The position numbers and the translations under genes are program-made. Shown here in pieces: positions 28,009 through 37,500 of a DNA stretch of 64,000 nucleotides. The stretch comes from Gracilaria domingensis. Lineage: Eukaryota > Rhodophyta > Florideophyceae > Gracilariales > Gracilariaceae. Where the stretch lies: positions 111,439-175,438 of the forward strand of contig VCMS01000104.1 of NCBI GenBank assembly GCA_022539475.1, in the 5' to 3' direction. The notes beneath the pieces were generated by a model, which had not been told where the DNA came from, ran no database searches, and was given only the letters and a program-made list of their open reading frames with translations. Positions within the stretch are counted from its first letter, which is position 1. Each line of letters begins with the position of its first letter.

Positions 28009-29979
28009 TTAAGACTTTTGCACTTGTCTTCGTAATACTCTGTTTTCTTCTAGCGCCAACTGCTTCTTGTTTGTCAGCTCCTCTACCCGCCTCCGCAGCA
28101 TTGCGAGTTCTTCCCGTTGCGCTTCGAGCTGAGCGCGACGCTTCTGATTACTTCGTGCTGCGCTCATTCGGTTCTTGATACGCTTCGCTTCTAGTTTTGC
28201 TTGACGGACTGCCTCTTCTTTCGACTGCTCCGTAACCTCTTCGTTCTGCTTTGTAACAACAGGTGCAGCAACAATAGGCACGGGTCTGGGAGCCAACGGC
28301 GCAGGTGCTACCCTTTTGAATACAGGCCGTTTTCTGATCTGGTTATGTTCCGCATAAGCTCTACCATTTGAAATCGGAGGTGATGGAGAGATAGGCTGTA
28401 CCATTGTGAGCAATCGACTGTCGCTCGACATAGCCATAACAGTTGCATAGTACGACTGCGCAGCAACCTCACGAAACAGTTTGAGACTGAAGGCGTCTAT
28501 AGAGTCAACTTTGCCGGTAAGTTGGCCTGTAGAGCGAGAGAGCAACTCGCCGGTTAGTGGATGCATGATATCCTTTCGCACTTTGGGACTGAAGAAATTT
28601 CCCTTCATAGATTTTTCTATACGCTGCAGCGAATCAAACAACGCAGACATGTTGAAAGCACCCGACGAAGTATCGTTTCCTCCGGGGCGACGTGGAACGC
28701 CGACACCGTCTGGCGTGCCACCCATTTGATTGGACACAAGCCAAGAGCTGGAGCGTTGGTCATTCTCTGGAACCGAAGGTGGCAGCGAGCCAGATACTTG
28801 ATCTGCTTCGGTAGAGCGTGAAGACGACGTAAGCGAAGAAATAGCAGGCGATAATGAATTGGCTTGCTCGTCGGAAAAGGGGAACGGAGTCTCGTTAGAC
28901 CAAGCATTATTGGCATTATTGAATAACTGTTCCATGTCCTCCAAACTGGTGTTTGGGAAAATATCTTGCATGAGCTCTGGCAGACCGTTTGCATCACCTG
29001 GCGGGATGATTGTGCCTATTGTCTCCAAACCTTGCGCCCATGTATTGTCAAGCGTGGTGTCAAACTTGAAGAACGGGTCCGGAACCTCTTGTTCCTTGGC
29101 TTGGGCGACGGGCTCTGCGCTAGAGTTGAGACCAAAATCGAACTGCATTGGCTTTGGAGGGTGCGTGGGCAGATGGGTTTGCGCAGCGTTTACTTCGGGG
29201 CGTGAATCGAACGTGTGCTCACTGTTCATTTGCTGAGTACATTCGGAGTGCGGCACGTCGACGTTGGCGTTGGCAGCGTAGTCGACGTTGCATTGCACGG
29301 TAAGAACGCGACTTGGCAGATTATTGGCACCGTAGTCCGACTTGGGGATGGCGAAGAAGCAGCGGTCGCGAGCGGTTTCCGTGCGCCAACGCATGGACAC
29401 AAGGCCCGTCATATGCGGAGACATGCCGTTGACAACCATAAGATAGTCCCTACGCTCGTTGTGAAAGGTAAAACGACCGGGAATGAACATGGGAGCGCCA
29501 AACTCAATGCCCGGGGCGGTTGGCGGGCCGAACGAGGGACTCAACGAATCGCGCATAGGGTCCTCCCGAATGCCGCGAATAAAGGTGTAGCCGACGGTGA
29601 CACCGTCCATACGGGCGAAGGGCACGAGAAGCAGGTCAATATCCTTCGAGACAACAAGCTTCTTCTCGCTGGTGACGGGCGGCGACACGCGTTGATACGG
29701 GTCTGGCGGCGCGCACTGGTCCGGCGTGGAGATGTCGTGGTGCAAGTGGATGGCCAGCGCATTGTCAAACGACTCGGGCGGCACGGACACCTGCGAGTGG
29801 AACGGGCGCGCGTTGTCGGAGAAGAGCCAATCCGCCACCCAGGAGTTTTCTCGCGCGGTGCGCAGCGCCTGCCACAGCTCCTTCTCGCCGACGTGGTACA
29901 GCGGGTCGTCCGTGCCGATGACCAGCGGCATCTTCTGGTACGCCTCTGCGGGCATGTGCAGCGAGTGCTGATCACACAT
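28009..29979 (-). CDS. bZIP transcription factor A with a novel N-terminal domain
   Basis: The protein has 656 residues. The start is the ATG at 29979 (MCDQHSLHMPAEAY); the frame upstream has only a GTG. Two parts are recognisable. Residues ~25-260 form a domain shared with the next two genes: WVADWLFSDNARPFHS, SFDNALAIH, LLLVPFARMDGVTVGYTF, GRFTFHNERRDYLMVVNG and DYGANNLPSRVL. The C-terminal ~60 residues are a bZIP: NRMSAARSNQKRR, then a leucine-type heptad (LAMLRRRVEELTNKKQLALE). The basic region resembles plant group I (VIP1/RSG: N-R-x-SAARSK-x-R), but the Arg/Lys that follows Ser is Asn. The middle is Ser/Thr/Pro-rich, with a conserved GAFNMSALFDSLQRIEKSMKG box shared with gene B. It presumably acts as a nuclear dimeric DNA-binding factor. 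No nuclear signal beyond the basic region was seen. Confidence 0.85.
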   Translation of the reverse strand: MCDQHSLHMPAEAYQKMPLVIGTDDPLYHVGEKELWQALRTARENSWVADWLFSDNARPFHSQVSVPPESFDNALAIHLHHDISTPDQCAPPDPYQRVSPPVTSEKKLVVSKDIDLLLVPFARMDGVTVGYTFIRGIREDPMRDSLSPSFGPPTAPGIEFGAPMFIPGRFTFHNERRDYLMVVNGMSPHMTGLVSMRWRTETARDRCFFAIPKSDYGANNLPSRVLTVQCNVDYAANANVDVPHSECTQQMNSEHTFDSRPEVNAAQTHLPTHPPKPMQFDFGLNSSAEPVAQAKEQEVPDPFFKFDTTLDNTWAQGLETIGTIIPPGDANGLPELMQDIFPNTSLEDMEQLFNNANNAWSNETPFPFSDEQANSLSPAISSLTSSSRSTEADQVSGSLPPSVPENDQRSSSWLVSNQMGGTPDGVGVPRRPGGNDTSSGAFNMSALFDSLQRIEKSMKGNFFSPKVRKDIMHPLTGELLSRSTGQLTGKVDSIDAFSLKLFREVAAQSYYATVMAMSSDSRLLTMVQPISPSPPISNGRAYAEHNQIRKRPVFKRVAPAPLAPRPVPIVAAPVVTKQNEEVTEQSKEEAVRQAKLEAKRIKNRMSAARSNQKRRAQLEAQREELAMLRRRVEELTNKKQLALEENRVLRRQVQKS

Positions 29980-30800
29980 GGCGGGGCCGACAGCGGAGCG
30001 CGGGCGTCGCGACGCCGGCGGCAGCACTCTTTAACGTGGGGAGGAAGGGGGGAACGGGGGGAACCGCGTCGCGTGAGGCGGCGCCTGAGTCGCGCCGGAC
30101 GCGGCGTTTAAAAGTAGGGCGGCGGCGCGCGGAGCGGAGCGCGCGCAAAAGGACTGCGCGGCGGGAAAGTGCGCACTGGAAACGACGGCGCGGCGGGAAA
30201 GCGCGCGCCGACGGGGCGAATGGCGGCAGCGAACAGCCTGGAACGCGCGCGTCGCCGCAGCAGCGCGCCGTCGCGGCGGGCGCGCGCGGCGCGCCAGCGA
30301 TGCGCGGCATTGATACAGCGCGCGGCGCAGGATTGCGAGGCGTGGAGCCGGGCGTCGAAAAGGTGCGCGTGACGGCGGCGCGCGTCGACCAACCGCGGCG
30401 CGCGCTGTGGACGCGCTTTCCTCGCACGTGGCGCGCGTGGCGCGCGCCGGTTGGGCCGCGCTGCTGAGCGCCGTTGCGCATGGCGCGCCGCGCACGTGCC
30501 GGCGCGCCGCGCCGCGGTGGCGCGCTCGAACCGCGCGCGTCTTTGACGCCGCCTCTTCTCTTTCCGGAGCATCTGCAGTATCGCAATCACTATACGGATA
30601 CGGATAAGATACACCTTTTGGTTAATTACCAAAGTTTGGTACCAACGGCTATGATACAGTACTAAGATACTAGCATCGTACTACAGTGCGAGTCAAAGTA
30701 TCAAGTGTGGCGCACAAGGCTACGGCTCTCAAGCAGTGCGTCGCTACAGCGGTCGCTGGCGCGCCCCCGTGTCATCGTTTACATTCAGTTCAACCCGCTC
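29980..30800. promoter_or_regulatory. Upstream region of bZIP A / downstream of bZIP B
   Basis: The 821 bases are mostly GC-rich with many GCGCGC blocks (30110-30540), then AT-richer from 30545. Open frames here translate to Ala/Arg repeats. The region should contain the promoter of A (minus strand) and the 3' end of B. No clear TATA element was identified. Confidence 0.4.
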
Positions 30801-32252
30801 TCACTCATCGCTCGCCGCGCCATGCCCGACCCGCTCCCTCAGCGCGCCATTCTCTTCCATAAGCCGCTGCTGTCTGGACTGCAAGTGCTGTACACGTTGT
30901 TTCAGCTCTTCTAGCGTCTGAACGCTGCGCTTCCAAGCTTCTTTCCGCTTCTCGTTGCTTCTCGCCGCCGACAAGCGATTGCGTCTCCGACGCGCTTCCA
31001 GCATGCGCTCCCTCGCCAAGTCGGCCTCCGTCCTGACCACGCCGCCTTTGTCGCTGCACACGCTTGCCGGACTGGGCGCAATTCTTCGCGCGCCCGTGCT
31101 CGCGCTGAACGGTTCAACGCCGTTCACGCCGCCCTGCGATTGCTGCAGCAACGCGCGTGACGCTGTGATCGGTAATTTCAGAAACTTTTCATCACTGATC
31201 ACCGGCGCTGTGGCTTCAAAGTACACGTTCACCGCGTAGCGTCGCAGCAGCTTTGCTTCCAGAGCATCAGCGGTTTCAATGTTGACAATCGTTTGGTCCA
31301 CCGGAGACTCGAAGGACATGGCCAACGGGTAGTGGTTTTCTGAGGTACCAATAAACTTGCCTTGCAGTGTATGTTCAATTTGACGAATGGCTTGCGACAG
31401 CGCGCCGAAATTGAACGCCCCGGAGGACGTGTCGGCCATGCCGGGGTTGGCCGGTATGCCCATGTTGTCGGACAGAGAAAAGGTGTCATCGATGATCCAG
31501 GGCAGGTGTGACGCCGTCTCAGAGTCAAGGAGGGAAGGCACATTCGAGTGCTCAGCTGCCGGAAGCGTGGAGTCGGCGGACGGAGACAGCTCGAGCATGA
31601 GGTCTATATAGTTAGGTACAGCGTATGGCGGCTGCGCTATCTGGGGCAGTGCAGCGGGAGCAGGCGCCTCGCGTTCGCCCGCGTGCAGCGAGAGCACCTG
31701 GTTGGGAAGATTGTTGAAGCCGTAGTCGCCGGCAGGGCAGGTAAAGAGAAACTGTTTAACGGTGTGCGGTTGTGGCACAATACTCATAACCGCAGTGATG
31801 ACAGGCGAGTAGTAATTGACAACCAGCAGCATCTCGTTCGACTGCGAGTGAAACGCGCATCGGCCGACGCTACGCTGCCAGTTTGAGCCCTGCGAAACGG
31901 TGTAGCCAACGCACACGGAGTTGATGGTGGCAATGGGAATGATGAGCATGTTGGACGCCAGCCGCCGCGTGCGGCCGTCGCCGTGGAACAGGTGCATGAT
32001 GGACACGGGGTGCGCGCAGTCGAAGGCGGAGAGCGGCACGGGCAGATTGGCGTGGAAGCTGGCGCGCGGATCCGAGAAGAGCCAGTCGGCCACCCAGCGG
32101 TGCTGCGACGCCAGCAGCAGCGCGCGCGCCAGCAAGCAGCGATGCGAGTGAGCGACGCGATCCGCGCCGACGCCCGCGCGTCTCGCATCCTCGAAGAAGG
32201 TGGGCGGCAGCGCAGGGCGCTCGCAGGCGGACAGCCGCGGCGCAGCGCTCAT
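30801..32252 (-). CDS. bZIP transcription factor B, paralog of A
   Basis: The protein has 483 residues from ATG 32252 (MSAAPRLSACERP); an alternative ATG lies at 32309 after a Pro-rich stretch. It shares the N-terminal domain with A: WVADWLFSDPRASFHANL, SAFDCAHPV, LIIPIATINSVCVGYTV, LLVVNYYSPVITAVMS and DYGFNNLPNQVLSL. The middle box GAFNFGALSQAIRQIEHTLQGKF corresponds to that of A. The C-terminus is a bZIP, RRRNRLSAARSNEKRKEAWK, followed by heptads (LEELKQRVQHLQSRQQRLME). As in A, Asn replaces the usual basic residue after AARS. The short gap and same strand indicate tandem duplication. A and B could form heterodimers; that is inference. Confidence 0.85.
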   Translation of the reverse strand: MSAAPRLSACERPALPPTFFEDARRAGVGADRVAHSHRCLLARALLLASQHRWVADWLFSDPRASFHANLPVPLSAFDCAHPVSIMHLFHGDGRTRRLASNMLIIPIATINSVCVGYTVSQGSNWQRSVGRCAFHSQSNEMLLVVNYYSPVITAVMSIVPQPHTVKQFLFTCPAGDYGFNNLPNQVLSLHAGEREAPAPAALPQIAQPPYAVPNYIDLMLELSPSADSTLPAAEHSNVPSLLDSETASHLPWIIDDTFSLSDNMGIPANPGMADTSSGAFNFGALSQAIRQIEHTLQGKFIGTSENHYPLAMSFESPVDQTIVNIETADALEAKLLRRYAVNVYFEATAPVISDEKFLKLPITASRALLQQSQGGVNGVEPFSASTGARRIAPSPASVCSDKGGVVRTEADLARERMLEARRRRNRLSAARSNEKRKEAWKRSVQTLEELKQRVQHLQSRQQRLMEENGALRERVGHGAASDE

Positions 32253-32682
32253 GGCGAGGGAGGGGGCGGGGGGGGGGGGGGGGGAAACAGCAGCGCAGGC
32301 GGCGCGCATCAAGCGGCGCGCGCGCGGGGGGGGGGCGGGCGGGGGCGCGGCGGACGCGACGCGGCGGCAACACGTTTATGGGCGCGCAAGGCGGGGGCAT
32401 GACGCGTGGCGGCGGGAGGGGGGCCGCGCGGGTGGGCGAGCGGGACCGCGCGCCGCACCACAGCGGAAGAGGAATGCTCGCGGGCACGCGCGGCCTCGCA
32501 AGCCGCGCTGCGCGCGCGCACAAGCTGGAGCGCGTTGGCGCGGCGGCGCGCGCGCCGTGGCGCATCGCGCGCCAACATGGCGGCGCGCCATTCGCCACGG
32601 CGCGCGCGCCACATACGTCCAATGCGCGCGGCGCGCATGGCGGCCGCCGCCGCGCGCGCGCGCGCGCGTTTACCTTCTGCCG
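32253..32682. promoter_or_regulatory. GC-rich upstream region of bZIP B
   Basis: The 430 bases have G-runs at 32266-32284 and 32327-32335 and many CG blocks. They should contain the promoter of B and the 3' end of gene C. Open frames here are compositional. I saw no remnant of a bZIP downstream of gene C. Confidence 0.45.
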
Positions 32683-33729
32683 CTAACGTTGCGGCGGCTC
32701 GTGCGCGCCGCGATGCGATGCGGCGGCGCCCGCGGCGCCGGCGGCGCCCGCGGCGGCGCTCACGCCCGACATGTACGAGTAGTAGCAGCGCGTGGCCATG
32801 TCGCGGAACACGCGCATGCTCACCGCGTCCTTCACGTCGAACACGCTCTCCGTGGCGGCCGTGCGCCGGTTGAGCACCTCGCCGCTCTCGCAGTCCATGT
32901 CGTCGCGCCGCATGCTCGCGCACACGAAGCGCCCCTTGAGCATGCGCTCCAGCCGCGCCAGCGCCTCGATCATCCACTTCCACTCGCCCTGCCCGTCCGC
33001 GCCCACTGCAAACTGATACTTTGGCGCCCAGTCCTCCCGGCTCTCCACGCCAAACGTCATCGACATCACCTTTGTCGGCAGGTTCTTGTAGTCGTACGCG
33101 CCGGGCGGCACCACGTAGATGCTGCGCTCGCGCTGCGCGCCGCCCCGCACCGAGATGATCCCCGTGCAGTTGTGCTTTGCGTGGTGTGCAACGATCAGCA
33201 AATCATTATTTGCAACGTCGAAGCTGAAGCGCCCGACGTAGTGCGGCAGAAACGCGTTGGTAGGCGCTCCGTACGGGCAAAAGTCCTCTCGGCGGACGGC
33301 CGACGAGCCCCCGAAACTATACCCAACCAGCTTGGTTCCAAACAGCCGCACCGGCACCAGCAGCAGGTCCTTGCCCGGCTCCGCGCCCTCCGCGTACGCC
33401 TCCTTCGGCATGGCCATGCCGCCGCCCCAAACGCCGCTCATGTCCTTGAGTCGCTGCTCCGCATGCACCGCCAGCGACGAATCAAACGCCCTGGGCGCAA
33501 TGTGCGCGCCATGATGGAACTTCTGCTGCGGGTTTGCCAGCAGCCACGACGCCACCGCCACATCCTCTGCCTGCGAAAAAGCATTGCGCACGCTGTGCAC
33601 GTTCTGGCACCTCAGCTCCTTCTCGGCCTCCGACAGCGGGCACTCGTCGCCGTGCGCGCCTTTGGCAAACGCTCGCTTCGGCGGCACGGCCATCTTCGGC
33701 GGCGCGACGTTTGTGGACTGCACCTGCAT
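32683..33729 (-). CDS. Third paralog of the bZIP cluster, without a bZIP
   Basis: The protein has 348 residues from ATG 33729 (MQVQSTNVAPPKMAVPPK); the frame is open further upstream to 34098 but only as basic low-complexity sequence. It carries the N-terminal domain of A and B: VASWLLANPQQKFHHG, AFDSSLAVH, LLLVPVRLFGTKLVGYSF, GRFSFDVANNDLLIVAH and AYDYKNLPTKVMSM. It also has the second box, MIEALARLERMLKGRFV, followed by FDVKDAVSMRVFRDMATRCYYS. It then ends in an Ala/Gly tract and HEPPQR, with no basic region or zipper. It may act as a modulator that shares partners with A and B, or have an independent role; both are inference. Confidence 0.75.
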   Translation of the reverse strand: MQVQSTNVAPPKMAVPPKRAFAKGAHGDECPLSEAEKELRCQNVHSVRNAFSQAEDVAVASWLLANPQQKFHHGAHIAPRAFDSSLAVHAEQRLKDMSGVWGGGMAMPKEAYAEGAEPGKDLLLVPVRLFGTKLVGYSFGGSSAVRREDFCPYGAPTNAFLPHYVGRFSFDVANNDLLIVAHHAKHNCTGIISVRGGAQRERSIYVVPPGAYDYKNLPTKVMSMTFGVESREDWAPKYQFAVGADGQGEWKWMIEALARLERMLKGRFVCASMRRDDMDCESGEVLNRRTAATESVFDVKDAVSMRVFRDMATRCYYSYMSGVSAAAGAAGAAGAAASHRGAHEPPQR

Positions 33730-34566
33730 GACGGGTTCGGCGCGCGTTTCGTCTCGGCGGCGACAGTTTATGTAGTGGCGGAACGACGCGCGCGGGCTGA
33801 GGCGGGCGGCGAGAGCGGAGGGCGCACGTACGTGCGGACGCTTCGAGCAACTCGGCCGTGCACGCGGCGAGGCGCGGCGCGCGGCGGCACAGTGGAGGTG
33901 GCGGCGTGCGCGTGCGCTGCAAAAAGGTGCAAATCCAAAGTGGAAAGCGCGCACGATTAGCTCTCGCCGATGCGTCGCTGGCAAATGCGTGGCGCCCGAG
34001 CCCCGTTGTGTCGCGCTCGTCGAAACGCAGCCGAGCGGCATCGCCCGAGCTGACCACCGCCGTCTAGAAACCAGACCGGTACGCGCCAACTTCGGCACGC
34101 TGCGGCTAGCCTTCTAACGGCGCCACCGCCCCGCTGCCCTCTGTAACTTACTACCGGGTCGCCCGTTACCGCCAACGCTTCGGGCTACCACGGTACCACG
34201 TCACCATCAAATGGCCGCCGATCTCACATCGCCCGTCCACGAAGCACGTGCTCGCAATCCGGCGTCAAACGTTGGATAGCTCAAACATCGCTCCGTGCTG
34301 CATTCGCCGTCATTGCTTGCGCTGCTCTCGATCCGACGTCAAACGCTGCCTGGCTCGAACGCTTTGCGATGATGAATTCAGCGCCCTATACAAATGATGC
34401 ATCGCCGCCCTCCCGTGTGCTTACGAGTCGTGCTTTTTGCTTGCAACCTTCCGAGACGATCCTACTTCTCATCAACGCCTTCACTTCCCAGCAATGCGCT
34501 CACCACCCCTCAATGCCACACCCGCATCTGAGACAATTTCGAATGCCGCATCGCGCGTGCCGCCCC
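33730..34566. other. Upstream region of bZIP-cluster gene C
   Basis: The 837 bases between the start of C and the end of the next minus-strand gene change from GC-rich to average composition near 34100. Open frames up to about 80 codons (for example 34369-34617, plus) resemble no family. No RNA gene was recognised. Confidence 0.4.
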
Positions 34567-37500
34567 TCAAACGATCCCGTCTCCAGTCTTTTCCGTCCCC
34601 AAGTTCACCGACGCTGACACCCCACCCATCTGTGACAATCTGCTGATGCCTTCCAGCAAAAGTTGCGCGTTCTCGTGACCCTCGTCCGCGCGGTTCTGAA
34701 CGGCCTGCCTCACCACCATGGTACCTCCTGTTTCCTGCTGCTGTTGCTGCTCCGATGTCGCCCGTCTCGCAGATAATGTCTCAACCCTTTCATACAACTG
34801 TACCGCAAACTTAATATCCTGCTTTGCGGAGATTAAAGCCAACTCGTGCATTGCCTTCAAATCGCGGTTGGCCAGGATAGCACTCTCGTAAAGTATGGTG
34901 GCAGCCTCACGCTCCGTGTCCGATTTGCCCCATGTAGCCAATCTGTTTGCGAGGTACCTCATGAGGTCTCCTGTTCTCCGCACCTTGATCAGCTTTAAAT
35001 GCAGTTTTGTGAGCTTCTTCATTCGCGTTGTTTCTTCTTGCTTGTTCTCACTCTTCCAAATCAGTTTCGCCTTTCCGTTCTCAAATGCAAGCAGGTGACG
35101 AGCATCTATATCCCTCCACATCATTTCCACTGCCCGGAGCGCTCGATCGACGTCGTCTTCTAACTTTTGTGGATCCGTTTCGATCTGATTCTTTTCGTGC
35201 TCGAGGATAGAATTCACGAACATTTCGACCGTTTCAATTCGGCGACCAAGTACAATCGCACGTTCCATCAGGAGAAGTGCCTTTGGCCTGTTCTTCCGGT
35301 ATGCACCAGTCCCAGTCAGTACTCCCCTCGCAAGATCATGCATGGCCGATGGATCCTGTTCTTGAACCCGTCCCATAAGAGCGTCCGCGTCGCCGAGGTT
35401 TGAATTTGCAATAGGAGTTGGGTTCGGCACGAAATTAACGAATTGAGCCTCATGTCTACCCAGGGCTTTGAACACATTGTCCTGTGACCATTTGGGTGAG
35501 GATGAGGGTGATACAACTGGGGATAGTTCTACATCATTGGACACAATGTCTTCGTCGTCCGATAAGTCTCCTATACTCAGCTGCGATGGATTTGTGCTAG
35601 TCTTCGAACCGCTCGGTGAACTTCGTGAATATTTTTGCCTTTTACCCGCGGCCATCATGTTCCACAGTGGCGGTGGGTCTGGAGAACTTGACTGGTTCCT
35701 CGTAGGAACAAGGCTGGAACTCAGTTTGAGTATGGCATCCAGATGAACAGATGCATCGCTCAAGTCCGATATGCTAGCCTTCTCGTATGCCACCGCAGCG
35801 CCATATTTTGTAGACCGAACTCGATGCACTGTGCTCGGTATTTCATCCCATCTGTGGCTTTCCGAAGGCATTTGGTCTCCAACGATGATAAGCGAGGAAT
35901 GCTTCAACTCGAAGAGGGCCATCCCAGCTCGGAATGGCCACCATCCTTCCCATACCAATGCAGTTCTTTCAGCATCAGCGCTACTTATATTCTTCGAGAC
36001 CACCCCGCGAGATATATTCGTGTTACCTCTGTGAACCCTCACGTGGTTCATGTAGTGGTTTCTTTGCCATTCTCTTCTACCGTGAAGACGTCCCTCAAAG
36101 GCGTCCCTCCAGTCTTGCCATTTGAACAACACATTTGGCTCGTCGAGAGGGAATTTTTCGTCTCCTTCGACTACCACTTCTAGATATATGAGGGGTGACG
36201 TTCGACAAGCAGTGATCAAAACCTTAAACGGTTGAGGACCCGCTACAGGCGAGATTCTGAAGAACACGCGTGCGACGCTATTGTCTTTCAGAACTAGGAC
36301 CTCTTTCGAGTGTTCAACTCGAAGGCTCGGAAACCCCAGTAGTAACAAAAGCATTGCCTCTACTCTGTACTGGACGCCTTTGTGGCTTTCTTCTTCAAAC
36401 TGTTGGAGCACAGCGTGCACTCCATTTTGACATTCCCATAACAGGCGTTCCTGAATGGTTGAATTAAACATCTCAGGGTGTTCCATGAATTGATCATCGA
36501 TTAGTTCTAGTAAACAACCCCAGAGTTGTTGAGAGATGCATATCGGTATTGATTTCCTTGGAAGAGTAGCAAACCACATGTCATCCTTTCCATCTCCCTC
36601 AACATAACAAAAGTCTGCAATTTCCGAACGCACACTTTCCGTCACGCATCCCATGAAGCTCAGACTATGTTCCAGATGGGCATGTTGTGCATCGATATTC
36701 GTCAGTTGGTATCTCAGCTGTATTCGCTCCAAATCGCGATGAAAATCAAAGATACGTTCACTTCGCCCTAAAGAGAGCTTGTCCGTGTCTTCTGCTGAAT
36801 CCTTATTTGTGTTCCCTTCACCACCTAAGCCTTCGTCTGATATGATACCCACATGTTGGCCATGTTCAATCACATCTCGTTGAGTTTCGGAGCTGTGTGC
36901 GATATTGTATTCTTTGCCATCTAGACCAAGGCCCCGCTGGCTTCGAAGCAAAAACTCGACCTGGTGACCTGCATTGATTGCCAACCAGTTGTCGATACGA
37001 GCGCTAACTTGTAAAATTCCTCGATTGTCCCACAAGTACTTTCCATACCCCGTTCTCATGAAGGGGAAGCCGCATCTGGTAGCTACCGGAGGTTCGATGA
37101 AACCCAGCTGATCTTGCAATATACGCACGGGGGCATCTGTTGGTTGCAATTTCTTCCTTGGCCGAAGGATATCGAAATACTTCGAGCCTGTGAGAGCTTG
37201 TGATTGAGGTTGTGCGTTACACCCGCACCAATCACTAATGCCGATAAATATGGCAAACCATTCAACTTGAGAAGGGGAAAGCTTTTCGACGAAATCATAC
37301 AGGTAGGAAGGGACTTGTGCTACTGCCTCTTTTATGAGCGGTCTGTAAAGACCGTGTGACGGCAATGCATCATCGCTCTGCTTCAAGACTGGCCAATTAT
37401 ATGGAAGTCCCGCTCCATTCAGAAAGCATTTCCTAAGAACTTCATGTTTGTCAAACACCTGATCTCTGCTCGATGGTACGAACCCATTCCATTTATCAGG

